Positions 19,304 through 32,598 are shown, numbered from the stretch's first letter. The stretch: 64,000 nt of DNA from Mycobacteroides abscessus ATCC 19977 (GCF_000069185.1 NC_010397.1:2852001-2916000); one strand, 5' to 3'. The notes: generated by a model not told the origin, from the letters alone. Made by a program: numbers and translations.

Positions 19304-19385
19304 AGCGCAGCCCCTTTCAGATCGTTACATGTCCTAATCATTATGGCCGACGAACCAAGATCGAGGCCATGCCCGGTTGTCAGCT

Positions 19386-20633
19386 TCACTGACAAAGCCC
19401 GGCAACGGCATCCACAATACGGCTTGCCATCAGAACTTTGGTGCCGTGTTCAAGGACAACTTCGGTGATGTCACCACCACTCTGCGCCGAGAGCAACCAC
19501 CCGTCATTGCTGTCCACCTCGAAGGCCCGTCCCTCGCCAACAGCGTTGACTACCAACAAATCACAGCCCTTGCGCTTCAACTTGGCGCGGGCGTGAAAGA
19601 GCACATCGCCGTTTGCGTCGCCCGTTTCCGCGGCAAACCCGACGATTGCCCGCATCTTGGGCAGCTGCCCGTCTGCACGCGCACGAACCACACCGGCCAG
19701 CACATCGGCGTTGCGCAGCAACTCAATGGGCGCGTCATTCTCACCGGCGGCCCCGTGGCTCTTTTTGATCTTGCTGGTCGCAACGTGGGCCGGCCGGAAA
19801 TCTGCCACCGCTGCCGCCATGATCAGCGCTTCGGCCGCAGGAGCGTGTTTGGTGACAGCGTCCTGCAATTGCGCGGCGGAGCTGATATGCACCACCTCGA
19901 CGCCAGCGGGATCCGGTAAGCCGACGGTATGACCCGCGATGAGCGTGACTTCGGCACCACGCTGAGCGGCGACCCGGGCGATGGCGTATCCCTGCTTACC
20001 GGAACTGCGGTTTCCGATAAAGCGCACCGGGTCCAGGGGTTCACGAGTGCCGCCGGCGGTGACCAGGACCCGCACACCGGCCAGATCGTGCGGCAGCGCG
20101 TCGGGTCGTGCCAGCAATAATTGGGCCAGGGTGGTGATTTCTTCGGCCTCGGGAAGACGGCCCGGGCCGGTGTCCGCCCCCGTCAGGCGGCCAGAGGCGG
20201 GCTCCAGGACAACCGCGCCACGGCTCCGCAGGGTCGCGACATTCTGCTGGGTTGCCGGATGCAGCCACATCTCCGTATGCATCGCGGGGGCGAACAGCAC
20301 TGGACACGTGGCGGTGAGCAGGGTCGCGGTCAGCAGGTCATCCGCCCGGCCGGTGGCGGCACGCGACAGCAGGTCCGCGGTGGCGGGAGCGACCACTACC
20401 AGGTCGGCATCCTGTCCGAGCCGCACGTGCGGAACCTCGGGAACATCGTCGAACACCCCGGTACGGGCCGGCTCACCGGAGAGCGCCTCAAAGGTCGCGG
20501 CTCCCACGAACTGCAGGGCCGACTCGGTGGGAACGACCCGGACGCTGTGCCCGGCCTCGGCGAGCTGGCGCACCACGGTGCAGGCCTTGTAGGCGGCGAT
20601 TCCTCCACCCACTCCGACGATGATCCGGGACAT
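19386..20633 (-). CDS. coaBC: Bifunctional phosphopantothenoylcysteine decarboxylase / phosphopantothenate-cysteine ligase
   Basis: Two consecutive steps of coenzyme A synthesis in one 415-residue polypeptide. The N-terminal flavoprotein CoaC domain begins IVGVGGGIAAYKA and contains the FMN-site segment VVAPATADLLSR and the substrate-clamp PAMHTEMW. The C-terminal CoaB ligase starts near residue 188 (VRVLVTAGGTREPLDPVRFI), with the dimer/CTP-binding GNRSSGKQGYA and the conserved lysine segment SKIKK. It follows rpoZ after a gap filled almost entirely by one copy of the 25-bp dispersed repeat. The downstream neighbour is metK. A conserved actinobacterial order supports the call. Confidence 0.96.
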   Translation of the reverse strand: MSRIIVGVGGGIAAYKACTVVRQLAEAGHSVRVVPTESALQFVGAATFEALSGEPARTGVFDDVPEVPHVRLGQDADLVVVAPATADLLSRAATGRADDLLTATLLTATCPVLFAPAMHTEMWLHPATQQNVATLRSRGAVVLEPASGRLTGADTGPGRLPEAEEITTLAQLLLARPDALPHDLAGVRVLVTAGGTREPLDPVRFIGNRSSGKQGYAIARVAAQRGAEVTLIAGHTVGLPDPAGVEVVHISSAAQLQDAVTKHAPAAEALIMAAAVADFRPAHVATSKIKKSHGAAGENDAPIELLRNADVLAGVVRARADGQLPKMRAIVGFAAETGDANGDVLFHARAKLKRKGCDLLVVNAVGEGRAFEVDSNDGWLLSAQSGGDITEVVLEHGTKVLMASRIVDAVAGLCQ

Positions 20634-20654
20634 GGACGTCGCCCTAGCCTTGAT

Positions 20655-20680
20655 GCTCTTCGCGCAAGCGGCTCATCGCA
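20655..20680 (+). repeat. Dispersed 25-bp repeat, copy 1 (rpoZ/coaBC junction)
   Basis: Near-consensus copy (CTCTTCGCGC then AAGCGGCTCATCG on the plus strand). It occupies most of the 54-bp gap between the rpoZ stop and the coaBC start. Non-coding here. Eight further related copies are listed in the window. Confidence 0.85.
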
Positions 20681-20687
20681 GAGCTTC

Positions 20688-20996
20688 TTACTCGCCTTCG
20701 GTGTGCTCGAGCAGGTCGCCGTGGATCTCGCGCAGCGCGATCGACAGCGGCTTCTCCTGCAGGCCTGGCTCGACCAGCGGTCCCACGTACTCGAGGATGC
20801 CGTCGCCCAGCTGGTTGTAGTAATCGTTGATCTGGCGTGCGCGCTTGGCGGCGTAGATCACGAGCGCGTACTTACTCGAGGCACGGGCCAGTAGCTCGTC
20901 GATCGGCGGGTTGGTGATACCCAGCGGCGTGTCGAGAGCGGCGTCGTAGCTGTCGGTGCCCGGTTCGACGATGACGTCGGTCTGGGAGGTGCTCAC
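20688..20996 (-). CDS. rpoZ: RNA polymerase omega subunit
   Basis: Small RNA polymerase subunit that assists beta' folding and core assembly. The 102-residue product has a mycobacterial N-terminal extension ([20 protein letters not shown]), then the omega core: [30 protein letters not shown], the helix that clamps the beta' C-terminus, ending in [10 protein letters not shown]. It lies between gmk and coaBC in the standard order. Codon use and spacing are ordinary. Confidence 0.95.
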   Translation of the reverse strand: MSTSQTDVIVEPGTDSYDAALDTPLGITNPPIDELLARASSKYALVIYAAKRARQINDYYNQLGDGILEYVGPLVEPGLQEKPLSIALREIHGDLLEHTEGE

Positions 20997-21064
20997 TAAA
21001 GAATCTCCTGGATAGGTATATGGCGCTGAATATGGCTGGCGCAGAATTCGTGCAGCGCTGCCGG

Positions 21065-21634
21065 TTAACGTCCGACCAATAACGATACCAACTTTGCGCA
21101 GGCATTTTCCAACTGGTCGTTGACGATGACGACATCAAAGTCGGTTTGGGCCGCCATTTCCACCGTGGCCGTTTCCAGCCGCCGGGCAATCACGGACTCC
21201 GATTCGGTGCCCCGGCCGGTCAGCCGATCCACCAGCGCCTCCCAGCTCGGTGGCGCCAGAAAGACGGCGAGAGCCTGCGGGAGCGCGGCTTTGATCGCCC
21301 GGGCACCGGCCAGATCGACCTCGATGAGCGTCGGGCGGCCCGCCTCCATGGCCTCACGCACGGGCGCGGCCGGGGTTCCCGAGCGTTGTAATCCGCCGTG
21401 GATGTCCGCCCATTCCAGCAGCGCGTCGGTGTCGATCAACCGCTGAAACTCCTCGGCGGTGACGAAGTGATAGTCGACACCGTCCACCTCACCCGGCCGT
21501 GGGGCCCGGGTGGTCGCGGAAACGCTGAAGAACAGGCCGTCGACCTCATCGCGTAGCCGACGCACAACGGTGGATTTACCGACGGCGGAGGGGCCGGATA
21601 GGACTACTACCCGGCCCCTCGTCGAAGCTGTCAT
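21065..21634 (-). CDS. gmk: Guanylate kinase
   Basis: Phosphorylates GMP to GDP with ATP. The ATG at 21634 gives 189 residues, starting [21 protein letters not shown] with the P-loop at about 14-22. Longer readings precede this with unconserved sequence. GMP-binding residues are visible in [23 protein letters not shown], and the lid and C-terminal helix are typical ([24 protein letters not shown]). Only 10 bp separate it from the mihF stop, so it is probably cotranscribed with mihF and rpoZ. Confidence 0.96.
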   Translation of the reverse strand: MTASTRGRVVVLSGPSAVGKSTVVRRLRDEVDGLFFSVSATTRAPRPGEVDGVDYHFVTAEEFQRLIDTDALLEWADIHGGLQRSGTPAAPVREAMEAGRPTLIEVDLAGARAIKAALPQALAVFLAPPSWEALVDRLTGRGTESESVIARRLETATVEMAAQTDFDVVIVNDQLENACAKLVSLLVGR

Positions 21635-21644
21635 CTGGAGTAGA

Positions 21645-21962
21645 TCAGGAAAAGTCGAACCGCTCCAGCAGCGCCTTGCGCTGACGGTCGCCAAGGCCAC
21701 GCAGACGGCGGGTCGGGGCGATCTCCAGCTCGGTCATGATCTCCTGGGCCTTGACCTTGCCGACCTTGGGCAGGGCCTCCAGCAGAGCGGAAACCTTCAT
21801 CTTGCCCAGGACCTCATCGGTCTCGGCGTCCGTGAGCACCTGCTTGAGATTGGTGCCACCTTTCTTGAGCTTCTCCTTGAGCTCGGCCCGGGCGCGGCGG
21901 GCGGCAGCCGCCTTCGCCAACGCGGCGGCGCGCTGCTCGTCAGTCAACTGTGGAAGGGCCAC
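21645..21962 (-). CDS. mihF: Mycobacterial integration host factor
   Basis: Nucleoid-associated, DNA-bending protein of actinobacteria, unrelated in sequence to HU/IHF, essential in mycobacteria and needed for L5 phage integration. The GTG at 21962 gives 105 residues beginning [20 protein letters not shown] 4 nt upstream and the known M. tuberculosis short form decide against the roughly 85-residue longer reading. The helix-two-turn-helix DNA-binding part is [16 protein letters not shown] followed by [19 protein letters not shown]. It is the first gene of the mihF-gmk-rpoZ-coaBC-metK run, with an unusually long upstream region. Confidence 0.95.
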   Translation of the reverse strand: MALPQLTDEQRAAALAKAAAARRARAELKEKLKKGGTNLKQVLTDAETDEVLGKMKVSALLEALPKVGKVKAQEIMTELEIAPTRRLRGLGDRQRKALLERFDFS

Positions 21963-22420
21963 GATTCCTCCGTCTCGTACGAAACTCGTCGATTTTTCTG
22001 TTCGGCTGGAAACACAACCAGCCAGCGACAGCGACCGTACCCACGCCAGCCGACAAATGTGAACCCCACCCCCCTTATCTCGGGGAAAATCGCCTGCTAG
22101 AGGGGCCGCGAGCGACCCCGCCGAGCAACCATCGCATCCTCGCCGCCCCACCCGGCATTTCTCCAGATAAGTTTTTAAATATGTTGCACCACATACGGTT
22201 TCGCACAGAGTTGACAACACCGGCAATTCGTATACCCGAAGCGGAGACAAGCAAACCGTGATTGCCGTGAGGGCAAACTGAAAATCTTGTGTGAATCTCG
22301 TGTTGCGCGTGTCGCGCCCCGTCAACCTTCAGTTGAAGAGACGCAGGTGAGGGCACCACTCGCGGAGCGCCCGTGCGGCCGCTCAGCGCAGCGCATCAGT
22401 TGCTGGGTAGGGTGCCAAAT
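21963..22420. other. 458-bp intergenic region upstream of mihF
   Basis: The only long gene-free stretch in the window, between the divergent mihF and acyltransferase genes. It is more AT-rich than its surroundings around 22160-22220. It holds a candidate mihF promoter about 220 bp upstream of the mihF start, implying a long 5' leader. Open frames through it show no conserved protein features. No tRNA or riboswitch was recognised; a small RNA or structured leader cannot be excluded. Confidence 0.6.
22190..22217 (-). promoter_or_regulatory. Candidate mihF promoter
   Basis: On the minus strand TTGTCA (22217-22212), a 16-bp spacer and TATGTG (22195-22190) resemble a SigA-type -35/-10 pair. They lie in the most AT-rich part of the intergenic region. 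The distance to the mihF GTG would leave a leader of roughly 220 nt. Both hexamers are imperfect, so this is tentative. Confidence 0.35.
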
Positions 22421-23737
22421 ATGGGTGACCACGAGCACCCATCACGTGAGCGTGATCGGGTACTAGATGCCGTGAGGCTGATGTCACTGGCCACCGTGGT
22501 GGCCTACCACGTCCTTGCCGGCAGCCCCACCCTCGTCAAGGGCAAACCCGCGATGGCATCGAATTACAACGTACATTGGCTATTTTGGCTGGTACCGCTC
22601 ATGCCGCTGTTTTTCTTTGCCGGTGCCGCCGCAAACGTACACTCCTGGGAGTCCGGCAAATCCTGGGGGCAGTTTCTGATGGGCCGGGCAACGCGGCTCT
22701 TTCGCCCCGTGTTCTATTTTTTGGCCGTCGTCGCGCTGATCACCACCTTGCTGCGCATCACGATGGGCAACTCACCACAACTGCTATACCTCGAGATGCG
22801 CCATATTGAACTGCTCTGGTACGTGGGGGCCTACCTGTTGACGCTGGCCTTCATGCCGTGTCTGGCGCGCATCCGCACCGCGCACCAACTCGGCTGGTTC
22901 ATCGCGGCAATGTGCCTGCTCACCGCCCTCACGGACACCGTCAGTCTGATCACTGACACGTGGCTGACGACGGGCTGGATCAACATGATCTTCATGTGGC
23001 TGATCCCCGCGGCCCTCGGCATCGGCTATCAGCGCCGGCTCGTCCCCCGCCCGGTGGCGTTGACCCTCGCGAGTGTCGCATTGGCCGCGACCGTGGCACT
23101 TGCCGTCCTCGGTCCGTATCCGTCGGGCCTGATCGCCAACATGCCGCCGACCCTGCTGCTCGCCGCAAGCTCGATCGTGGAATGCCTCGCGGTGATCGCG
23201 TTCGCACCCATCATCAATCGCTGGGTCCAGGGCGCCAGGACCTGGCGTTTCTTCGAACTGTGCAACAGCGGCAGCATGACGATCTACCTGTGGCACTGGG
23301 TTGTCACATTTCTGCTGTCCTACGGGGTCTATTTGACCTTCCGTATCGGGCTGCTGAGCCAGCATGACGCGTGGTACTGGCCGGCAAACGTGCTGCGGCT
23401 GCTCATCGTGTGCGCCGTCGTGGCGGTGTTCTTCGTCCCGCTGCGGGCCACCGAGCGACGGCCATTGCCCTGGTGGGATCGCCCGGTGCCGGCGATGAAC
23501 ACGGGGCGCGATATCGCGGTCGGTGTCCTGGTACTGGTCGGCGCGATACTGACGCTGGTCTACACCCGGATCTACGTCATCGATCCGCACTGGGGCGGAT
23601 TCACGCCGATCGGACGATGGATCGTGGTGGCTTCTCTGGTGCCGCTGGCCGCCGCACGCTTCCTGTGCCGAAACCCCTTGTCCCCCACTGCCGGTCAGGT
23701 AATGGACGGACGGCCGCTGGCGCACTCGGCCAGATAG
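22421..23737 (+). CDS. Acyltransferase-3 family membrane protein
   Basis: Multi-pass membrane protein of the acyltransferase-3 (OatA/NodX-like) family, which transfers acyl groups to envelope or secreted carbohydrates and other acceptors. The ATG at 22421 has GTAGGG 9 nt upstream and gives 438 residues. The opening RDRVLDAVRLMSLATVVAYH carries the family's Arg and catalytic-type His in the first helix. About ten more hydrophobic helices follow, including LMPLFFFAGAAANVHSW and SMTIYLWHWVVTFLLSY. No SGNH domain is fused. It is divergent from mihF and convergent with pyrF. The acyl acceptor is unknown. Confidence 0.82.
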   Translation: MGDHEHPSRERDRVLDAVRLMSLATVVAYHVLAGSPTLVKGKPAMASNYNVHWLFWLVPLMPLFFFAGAAANVHSWESGKSWGQFLMGRATRLFRPVFYFLAVVALITTLLRITMGNSPQLLYLEMRHIELLWYVGAYLLTLAFMPCLARIRTAHQLGWFIAAMCLLTALTDTVSLITDTWLTTGWINMIFMWLIPAALGIGYQRRLVPRPVALTLASVALAATVALAVLGPYPSGLIANMPPTLLLAASSIVECLAVIAFAPIINRWVQGARTWRFFELCNSGSMTIYLWHWVVTFLLSYGVYLTFRIGLLSQHDAWYWPANVLRLLIVCAVVAVFFVPLRATERRPLPWWDRPVPAMNTGRDIAVGVLVLVGAILTLVYTRIYVIDPHWGGFTPIGRWIVVASLVPLAAARFLCRNPLSPTAGQVMDGRPLAHSAR

Positions 23738-23775
23738 ACACCCGCGGACCCGAGTGTGCGGATTGTGTCGATTTT

Positions 23776-23792
23776 CGGTCGGTTATCGACCG
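23776..23792. terminator. Hairpin between convergent acyltransferase gene and pyrF
   Basis: CGGTCG, 5-nt loop GTTAT, CGACCG: a perfect 6-bp stem in the 82-bp gap between two convergent stops. Further outer pairing of GTGCG with CGCAC extends it. There is no strong T-run, so efficiency is uncertain. Confidence 0.4.
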
Positions 23793-23819
23793 GATTCGCA
23801 CTCTCGACCGGCGCCAGAC

Positions 23820-24641
23820 TCAGTCGAGTAGATAGGCGACGCTGTCGCGCAATCGACTTACCTGCGCACGCAGCGCGGTAGCGTCCGGCCCGGCCCGCAA
23901 CACCTCACGGGAGACCGCGGGCAGCAGCGATCCCGGGGCACCACCCAGCCCACGTAGGTCCTCGGGCTTGCCGCCCTGGGCGCCGAGCCCCGGCACCAGC
24001 ACCGGGCCGCCCAGCGACGATAGATCCGGTGGATCCGTGACGGTCACGCCGACCACCACGCCCACCGAACCCGGGCCAGCCTGTTCCGCGTTCAGCGCGG
24101 CCACCTGGTCCACCATCGCTTGCGCGACGGTCTTTTCTCCGGCGCGCGCCCGCTGCACCGGAGGGGCCTCCGGATTGGAGGTCGCGGCCAGCACAAAGAC
24201 GCCACGATCACGTTCGCGCGCGAGGTCCAGCAAGGGGGACAACGACCCGAACCCCAGGTACGGGGAGGCGGTGACCGCATCTGAGCTCAGCGGTGAATCG
24301 CCCAGCCAGGCTTGTGCATAGGCCGCCATCGTCGAGCCGATGTCCCCGCGCTTGGCATCGGCGAGCACCAACACACCCGCGTCACGCAATCCCGCGATAG
24401 CGCGTTCCAGGACCGAATAACCTGCCGCACCGTGAGACTCAAAGAACGCCACCTGCGGCTTGACGATCGCGACGTCGGCGAATGCCTCGACGCAGATATC
24501 GCTGAACCTGGCCAGACCCGCTGCGTCGGCGTCGAAACCCCAGGCACGCAGCAGCTCCGGGTGCGGATCGATGCCCACACATAGCGGGCCGCGTGATGTG
24601 GTCGCGGCCCGCAGCCGTGCCCCGAACGTCACCGGATCCAC
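23820..24641 (-). CDS. pyrF: Orotidine 5'-phosphate decarboxylase (type 2)
   Basis: Last step of UMP synthesis: decarboxylates OMP. The 273-residue length is typical of the actinobacterial type-2 subfamily. It starts [27 protein letters not shown]. The catalytic cluster is [13 protein letters not shown], with Asp95, Lys97 and Asp100. The C-terminal phosphate-binding loop is PGLGAQGG. The GTG at 24641 stands directly after a repeat copy whose minus-strand GAAGAGC may act as a weak ribosome binding site. It is last in the pyrR-pyrB-pyrC-(membrane protein)-carA-carB-pyrF operon. Confidence 0.95.
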   Translation of the reverse strand: MDPVTFGARLRAATTSRGPLCVGIDPHPELLRAWGFDADAAGLARFSDICVEAFADVAIVKPQVAFFESHGAAGYSVLERAIAGLRDAGVLVLADAKRGDIGSTMAAYAQAWLGDSPLSSDAVTASPYLGFGSLSPLLDLARERDRGVFVLAATSNPEAPPVQRARAGEKTVAQAMVDQVAALNAEQAGPGSVGVVVGVTVTDPPDLSSLGGPVLVPGLGAQGGKPEDLRGLGGAPGSLLPAVSREVLRAGPDATALRAQVSRLRDSVAYLLD

Positions 24642-24642
24642 C

Positions 24643-24669
24643 GCTCTTCACACAAGCGACTCATCGCAA
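24643..24669 (+). repeat. Dispersed repeat, copy 2 (tandem with copy 3)
   Basis: Diverged copy: three G-to-A changes relative to copy 3 (CTCTTCACACAAGCGACTC). It begins 2 bp upstream of the pyrF GTG. With copy 3 it forms a direct tandem of 33-bp period, the only tandem arrangement of this family in the window. Confidence 0.8.
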
Positions 24670-24675
24670 CCCGAC

Positions 24676-24693
24676 GCTCTTCGCGCAAGCGGC

Positions 24694-24703
<10 letters not shown>
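24676..24703 (+). repeat. Dispersed repeat, copy 3 (contains carB stop codon)
   Basis: Consensus copy at the carB/pyrF junction. Its TCA at 24694-24696 is the TGA stop of carB read on the minus strand, so the last codons of carB (AGLR-stop) run into the repeat. Confidence 0.85.
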
Positions 24704-28031
<3,328 letters not shown>

Positions 28032-28032
<1 letters not shown>

Positions 28033-29207
28033 CAGCGGTTACCCCGATTCTCCGAGTTTGTTTCCAATGCGGATGCGAACTGATCAAACAGGTATTCGGC
28101 GTCATGAGGTCCGGCCGCCGCCTCCGGGTGGTACTGCACCGAGAAAGCAGATCCGTCCAACAGCCGGATCCCTTCCACCGTGCCATCGTTGGCGCAGGTG
28201 TGGCTTACCTCGGCGCGCCCGAACGGTGTGTCGAACTGCTCGCCCGCCTCACCTTCGAGGGCAAAACCGTGGTTCTGCGCGGTGATGGCAACCCGCCCGG
28301 TCGAGTGGTCGATGACCGGAATGTTGATGCCGCGATGCCCGAACGTCATCTTGTACGTCGACCGCCCAAGTGCCCGGCCCAGCAACTGGTTACCGAAGCA
28401 GATGCCGAACAGCGGGATCTTGCGGTCCAATACCGCCCGGGTCACCGAGACGACATGGTCCGCGGTGGCCGGATCTCCCGGACCGTTGGACAGAAAGACA
28501 CCGTCGGGCGCGAGCGCGAGTAGCTCATCGGGGCTGATCGAGGCGGGCACCACCTGCACGCGGATGCCACGTCGCGCGAAATTACGCGGTGTGTTGGTCT
28601 TGATGCCCAGGTCCAGGGCGGCCACCGTGAACCGGTGCGCACCATCGGGTTCCACGGTGTATGTGCTGGCCGTGCTCACCTCCCCGGCTAGATCGGCGCC
28701 CAGCATGGCGGGCTGCCCGTTGACGCGGGAGAGCAGGAAATCTGTGGGCGCGTCGGCAACGGTGCCACTGAAGATGCCCGCCTTCATCGATCCGCGGGTA
28801 CGCAGGTGCCGGACCACGGCGCGGGTGTCAATGCCCGCTATGCCGACGACATGCTGCGCCTTGAGGGCATCGTCCAAGGTACCGCTGGCGCGCCAGTTCG
28901 ATACCCGGTTCGAGGGATCGCGCACCGCATATCCGGCGACCCAGATCTTGCCGCCGCGGCTCTCGTCGTCCTCGTCGTTCCACCCGGTGTTGCCGATCTG
29001 GGGAGCTGTCGCCACCACGATCTGCCGGTGGTAGCTCGGGTCGGTCAGGGTCTCTTGGTACCCCGACATGGCCGTGCAGAACACCGCCTCACCAAGGGTT
29101 TCCCCCACCGCGCCGAACGGCTTACCGGTGAAAACCCGCCCGTCTTCGAGAACCAGCACCGCCTTGTCACGACCGAATCCTCTTCGCGCACGCGGCTCAT
29201 CGGTCAT
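28032..29207 (-). CDS. carA: Carbamoyl-phosphate synthase small (glutaminase) subunit
   Basis: Class-I glutamine amidotransferase that feeds ammonia to CarB. The ATG at 29207 is chosen because GGAAGG precedes it and it overlaps the upstream stop (ATGA); this gives 391 residues. Catalytic residues are Cys270 in [15 protein letters not shown] and His360/Glu362 in [12 protein letters not shown]. The N-terminal CPSase domain has the family start [17 protein letters not shown]. Residues 3-10 (DEPRARRG) are encoded by a copy of the dispersed repeat, so the repeat has become the extreme N-terminus of an essential enzyme. Confidence 0.97.
29179..29203 (+). repeat. Dispersed repeat, copy 4 (inside carA N-terminus)
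   Basis: CCTCTTCGCGC then ACGCGGCTCATCGG. On the minus strand it is translated as DEPRARRG directly after the carA start codon. Confidence 0.8.
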
Positions 29208-29701
29208 GACGCTACCTTCCATTCCTCGTATTCACTTCGCGGTCGGGCCAAAAATCCTGTGTCGATCTCGGTGCCAGAGGGCAGCCGCCACCGAATCGCG
29301 AGAATTCCGTCGTGGGTGAGCACCTTGCCCGCCAGCGCCTTGGCCGTGCGGATCTCGGTGATGGCATCGGCGGGTATCCAGATCTCTCCGGTTCCGCTGC
29401 GCTCCAACAAGATTCCCCGAGAATACCGGGTAAGGGTGGCCGCGGCCCGATACCCCAGGTCACCCACCGCGATTCGGTCTTGCCAGTCGGGCGCGATGGT
29501 ACTGCCGACGTAAAGACCTTCCACGGGTTCGATCACCATGTCGCCGCGCTCCGCCGGCGTGACCGGCAGCTCGCCGACGACATCGGTCTGCCGCTGCGCG
29601 CGGGCGCGCCAACCGCGCCACATCAGGCGGAAGAGTAAGACCGCCAACGTCAGTGAGGCGCCCGCCATGATGAGCGCACCAATGAAGTCGCCGTGGTTCA
29701 C
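29204..29701 (-). CDS. Membrane-anchored conserved protein of the pyr operon (Rv1382-like)
   Basis: Conserved mycobacterial protein found between pyrC and carA. The GTG at 29701 overlaps the pyrC TGA (GTGA) and gives 165 residues. One N-terminal transmembrane helix (about 7-26: [19 protein letters not shown]) is followed by a basic segment ([11 protein letters not shown]) and a soluble domain rich in beta strands ([37 protein letters not shown]). That domain is predicted to be cytoplasmic because of the positive residues after the helix. Its position in a UMP operon is conserved, but no enzymatic motif is seen and I do not assign a function. Confidence 0.82.
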   Translation of the reverse strand: MNHGDFIGALIMAGASLTLAVLLFRLMWRGWRARAQRQTDVVGELPVTPAERGDMVIEPVEGLYVGSTIAPDWQDRIAVGDLGYRAAATLTRYSRGILLERSGTGEIWIPADAITEIRTAKALAGKVLTHDGILAIRWRLPSGTEIDTGFLARPRSEYEEWKVAS

Positions 29702-31032
29702 TGTGCCAAATCCTCGTCGCACAGATGACTCATCGACGCCACCCTCCCGTCCCGCGCGGTGATGCGGCCACGCAGTAGCGTGGCGGTCACCGTGGCGGGC
29801 AAGGTCATTGATTCGAACGGGGTGTTGGCCGACTTACTGGCCAAACCATCGCCACTGACAGTCCAGGACGCATCGGGGTCCACGATGGTCAGGTTGGCGG
29901 GCTCACCGACGGCAATCGGGCGCCCTTGGTCGGGCAGGCCCACGATCTGCGCCGGGCGCTCACTCATCACCCTGGCGATATCGCGCCAGGTGAGCAACCC
30001 CGGTCTCACCATGGTCTGCACGACCACCGATAGCGCGGTCTGCAATCCGAGCATTCCCGGGCGGGCCGCGGCGAACTCACAGCATTTCTCGTGATCGGCG
30101 TGTGGCGCGTGATCGGTTGCCACGCAGTCGATCACTCCGTCAGCGAGAGCCTGGCGCAGCGCCGCGGCGTCGCTGGACTCACGGAGCGGCGGGTTCACCC
30201 GGTACACACCGTCGTAGGAAGACAATCGGCCATCATCGAGCAACAGATGGTGCGGCGTCACCTCGGCGGTAATAGAAATCCCTTGCCCCTTGGCCCATTT
30301 GAGTAGTTCAACGGTCCCGGCAGTGGAGGCGTGGCAGATGTGCACCGGTGCACCCGTGTCGCGGGAAAGGATCGCGTCGCGCGCGACGATGGATTCTTCG
30401 GCGGCGCGTGGCCATCCGGTCAGGCCCAGCCGAGCCGCGTTGGCACCCTCGTGCGCCACCGAGCCGACGGTGAGCCGCGGTTCCTCGGCATGCTGGGCAA
30501 TCAGCACGCCCAGTCCCTTGGCGTATTCCAGGGCACGGCGCATCACCAACGGATCGTGCACGCACTTGCCGTCATCGGAGAACATCCGCACCCGGCCCGC
30601 ACCGCGTGCCATCATCGCCATTTCGGTGAGTTGCTTGCCTTCGAGCCCGACAGTGACCGCACCGACCGGATGAACGTCGACGATGCCTACCTGCTGACCA
30701 CGTTGCCACACATGGTCGGTCACCACGGGGCTGTCGGCGACGGGGTTGGTATTGGCCATCGCGAACACCGCGGTGTAGCCGCCGAGCGCGGCCGCGGCCG
30801 AACCGGAATCGATGGTCTCGGTGTCTTCACGTCCCGGCTCACGCAGATGTGTATGCAGGTCCACGAACCCGGGCAGCAATATCTGACCGGGCGCCTCGAT
30901 GGCCGTATCGACCTCGGTCTCGATGCCTGCGCCGATGCCGGCCTCGATGCGGGTGATCTGACCGTCCTCGATGAGGACGTCGACCTGGTCACCCTCGCCG
31001 TACAGCAGTACGCCCTTGATCAACACGCTCAT
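29698..31032 (-). CDS. pyrC: Dihydroorotase
   Basis: Zinc amidohydrolase that cyclises carbamoyl aspartate to dihydroorotate. The 444 residues include metal ligands His60 and His62 in [11 protein letters not shown], the later zinc histidines in QHAEE and ICHAST, and the catalytic Asp in CVATDHAPH. The start overlaps the pyrB stop by 4 bp (ATGA). The last codons ([11 protein letters not shown]) are written in a diverged copy of the dispersed repeat, read in a different frame from that used in carA. The stop overlaps the GTG of the downstream membrane protein gene. Confidence 0.96.
   Translation of the reverse strand: MSVLIKGVLLYGEGDQVDVLIEDGQITRIEAGIGAGIETEVDTAIEAPGQILLPGFVDLHTHLREPGREDTETIDSGSAAAALGGYTAVFAMANTNPVADSPVVTDHVWQRGQQVGIVDVHPVGAVTVGLEGKQLTEMAMMARGAGRVRMFSDDGKCVHDPLVMRRALEYAKGLGVLIAQHAEEPRLTVGSVAHEGANAARLGLTGWPRAAEESIVARDAILSRDTGAPVHICHASTAGTVELLKWAKGQGISITAEVTPHHLLLDDGRLSSYDGVYRVNPPLRESSDAAALRQALADGVIDCVATDHAPHADHEKCCEFAAARPGMLGLQTALSVVVQTMVRPGLLTWRDIARVMSERPAQIVGLPDQGRPIAVGEPANLTIVDPDASWTVSGDGLASKSANTPFESMTLPATVTATLLRGRITARDGRVASMSHLCDEDLAQ
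29711..29734 (+). repeat. Dispersed repeat, copy 5 (diverged, pyrC C-terminus)
   Basis: CTCGTCGCACAGATGACTCATCG matches copy 2 at roughly 18 of 23 positions. Read as MSHLCDED at the end of PyrC. The most diverged member, hence lower confidence. Confidence 0.5.
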
Positions 31033-31982
31033 GCCGGAACCGCCTCGGGGCTATCGGAGGACCCGACCAGCAGGTGGAACAGCACGGCCATGCGGATATG
31101 CACTCCATTCGATACCTGTTGCAGAACACCGGATTGCGAAGAATCAGCCACCGCGGACGCGATCTCCATGCCGCGCAGCATGGGTCCGGGGTGCAGCACT
31201 ACCGCGTGTTCGGGCAGCAGCCGCTGCCTGGCCTCGGACATGCCGTATAGGACCGAGTACTCGCGGGCCGACGGAAAAAAGCCGCCGGTCATGCGCTCGG
31301 CCTGGACCCGCAGCATCAGCACCGCGTCGGCCCCCGGCAACTCGGCGTCCAGGTCGTGGGTCACCGTCACCGGCCAGGTCCCGACACCGACGGGCAGCAG
31401 CGTCGGCGGCGCCACCAGCACCACCTCTGCGCCGAACGTGTTGAGCAACAAAGCATTCGACCGGGCGACCCGGCTGTGCAGGATGTCTCCGACGATGACG
31501 ACGCGGCGCCCTTCGAGACTGCCAAGCCGCTGCCGGATCGTCAGTGCGTCGAGTAACGCCTGGGTGGGGTGCTCATGCGTGCCGTCACCCGCATTGACGA
31601 CGGCCGGACCGCCCTCACCTTCGGCGGTCCACTGCGCCAGCTGTGCGGCTACCCCGGAGGCCGGGTGGCGGACGATCAACGCGTCGGCGCCGATCGCGCG
31701 CAGGGTCAACGCGGTGTCGCGCAGCGACTCCCCCTTGGCCACCGAGGAACCGGAGGCACTGACGTTGATGACGTCCGCGCTCATCCACTTGCCCGCGACC
31801 TCGAAGGAAACCCTTGTGCGCGTGGAGTTCTCATAGAACATCGTGATGATGGTGCGGCCGCGCAGGGTCGGCAGCTTCTTGACCTCACGCCCGGCTAGCG
31901 CCTGCAGGAACCGGTCGGCGTCGTCGAGGATGGCGGTGGCCTCGTCACGCGTGAGGTCGGCCGCGGAGAGGAGATGTCTCAT
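31029..31982 (-). CDS. pyrB: Aspartate carbamoyltransferase catalytic subunit
   Basis: Condenses carbamoyl phosphate with aspartate. The 317-residue length is typical. The carbamoyl-phosphate loop is [20 protein letters not shown], with STRTR at about 53-57. The aspartate-side HPGPMLRG and the [17 protein letters not shown] segment are also present. No regulatory PyrI gene is nearby, as usual for actinobacteria. Both ends overlap neighbouring genes by 4 bp (ATGA), so translation is coupled to pyrR and pyrC. Confidence 0.97.
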   Translation of the reverse strand: MRHLLSAADLTRDEATAILDDADRFLQALAGREVKKLPTLRGRTIITMFYENSTRTRVSFEVAGKWMSADVINVSASGSSVAKGESLRDTALTLRAIGADALIVRHPASGVAAQLAQWTAEGEGGPAVVNAGDGTHEHPTQALLDALTIRQRLGSLEGRRVVIVGDILHSRVARSNALLLNTFGAEVVLVAPPTLLPVGVGTWPVTVTHDLDAELPGADAVLMLRVQAERMTGGFFPSAREYSVLYGMSEARQRLLPEHAVVLHPGPMLRGMEIASAVADSSQSGVLQQVSNGVHIRMAVLFHLLVGSSDSPEAVPA

Positions 31983-32587
31983 GTCTGCGCCCCTTGCCCG
32001 CTCGTGATGATCACCGCGTCGCGGCCGTCGTGTTCGGCCAGCAGCACCTTGACGTCCTCCGAGCGTGCCGTCGGCACGTTCTTGCCGACGTAATCCGCAC
32101 GCAGCGGCAGCTCGCGATGTCCGCGGTCGACCAGCACCGCCAGCTGCACCGCACGCGGCCTGCCGAGGTCCCGCAGCGCGTCAAGTGCCGAGCGCACGGT
32201 ACGGCCGGAGAACAGCACGTCGTCGACCAGCACCACCAGAGCGCCATCGACGCCACCCTCGGGAATGGAGGTGCGTTCGAGCGGGCGGTGTGGTTTGTTG
32301 CGCAGGTCGTCGCGGTACAGCGTGATGTCCAAGAATCCCGCGGGCACCTCGACACCGGAGAATTCGGTGATGTGTGCGGCGAGCCGCTTGGCGAGGGTGG
32401 CTCCGCGGGTAGGGATGCCGACCAAGACGACGCGGGGCGCGTCACCGGAGTCAGAAAGCGCGGTCTTTTCGATGATTTGATGCGCGATACGCGAGATGGT
32501 CCTGCCGACATCTGCGGCGGACAGCAATTCGCGTCCTTCAACCGGATGTCGCCGACATTGCGGCTCCGAGTCAGATGATGCGCCCAC
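31979..32587 (-). CDS. pyrR: PyrR, pyrimidine operon RNA-binding regulator / uracil phosphoribosyltransferase
   Basis: Binds a specific RNA loop in response to UMP/UTP and has weak UPRTase activity. The product has a PRPP-binding signature [21 protein letters not shown] and the PyrR-specific [19 protein letters not shown]. The GTG at 32587 (202 residues) is chosen. An upstream GTG at 32615-32617 would place the ribosome binding site inside the gene. A perfect AGAAGGAGGT precedes the chosen start by 12 nt, longer than usual, so the exact start is somewhat uncertain. A PyrR-type RNA loop directly abuts that ribosome binding site, implying autoregulation by translational repression as described in M. 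smegmatis. Confidence 0.93.
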   Translation of the reverse strand: MGASSDSEPQCRRHPVEGRELLSAADVGRTISRIAHQIIEKTALSDSGDAPRVVLVGIPTRGATLAKRLAAHITEFSGVEVPAGFLDITLYRDDLRNKPHRPLERTSIPEGGVDGALVVLVDDVLFSGRTVRSALDALRDLGRPRAVQLAVLVDRGHRELPLRADYVGKNVPTARSEDVKVLLAEHDGRDAVIITSGQGAQT

Positions 32588-32598
32588 GCTTACGCGAG

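Noticed and set aside
21963..22325. N-terminal extension of mihF to a roughly 226-residue protein
   Set aside because: The conserved protein is 105 residues with its own strong ribosome binding site at 21962. The extension is not protein-like and runs through the promoter region.
30331..31836. 501-codon plus-strand frame opposite pyrC and pyrB
   Set aside because: Antisense shadow of two confidently identified overlapping genes, an effect of high third-position GC.
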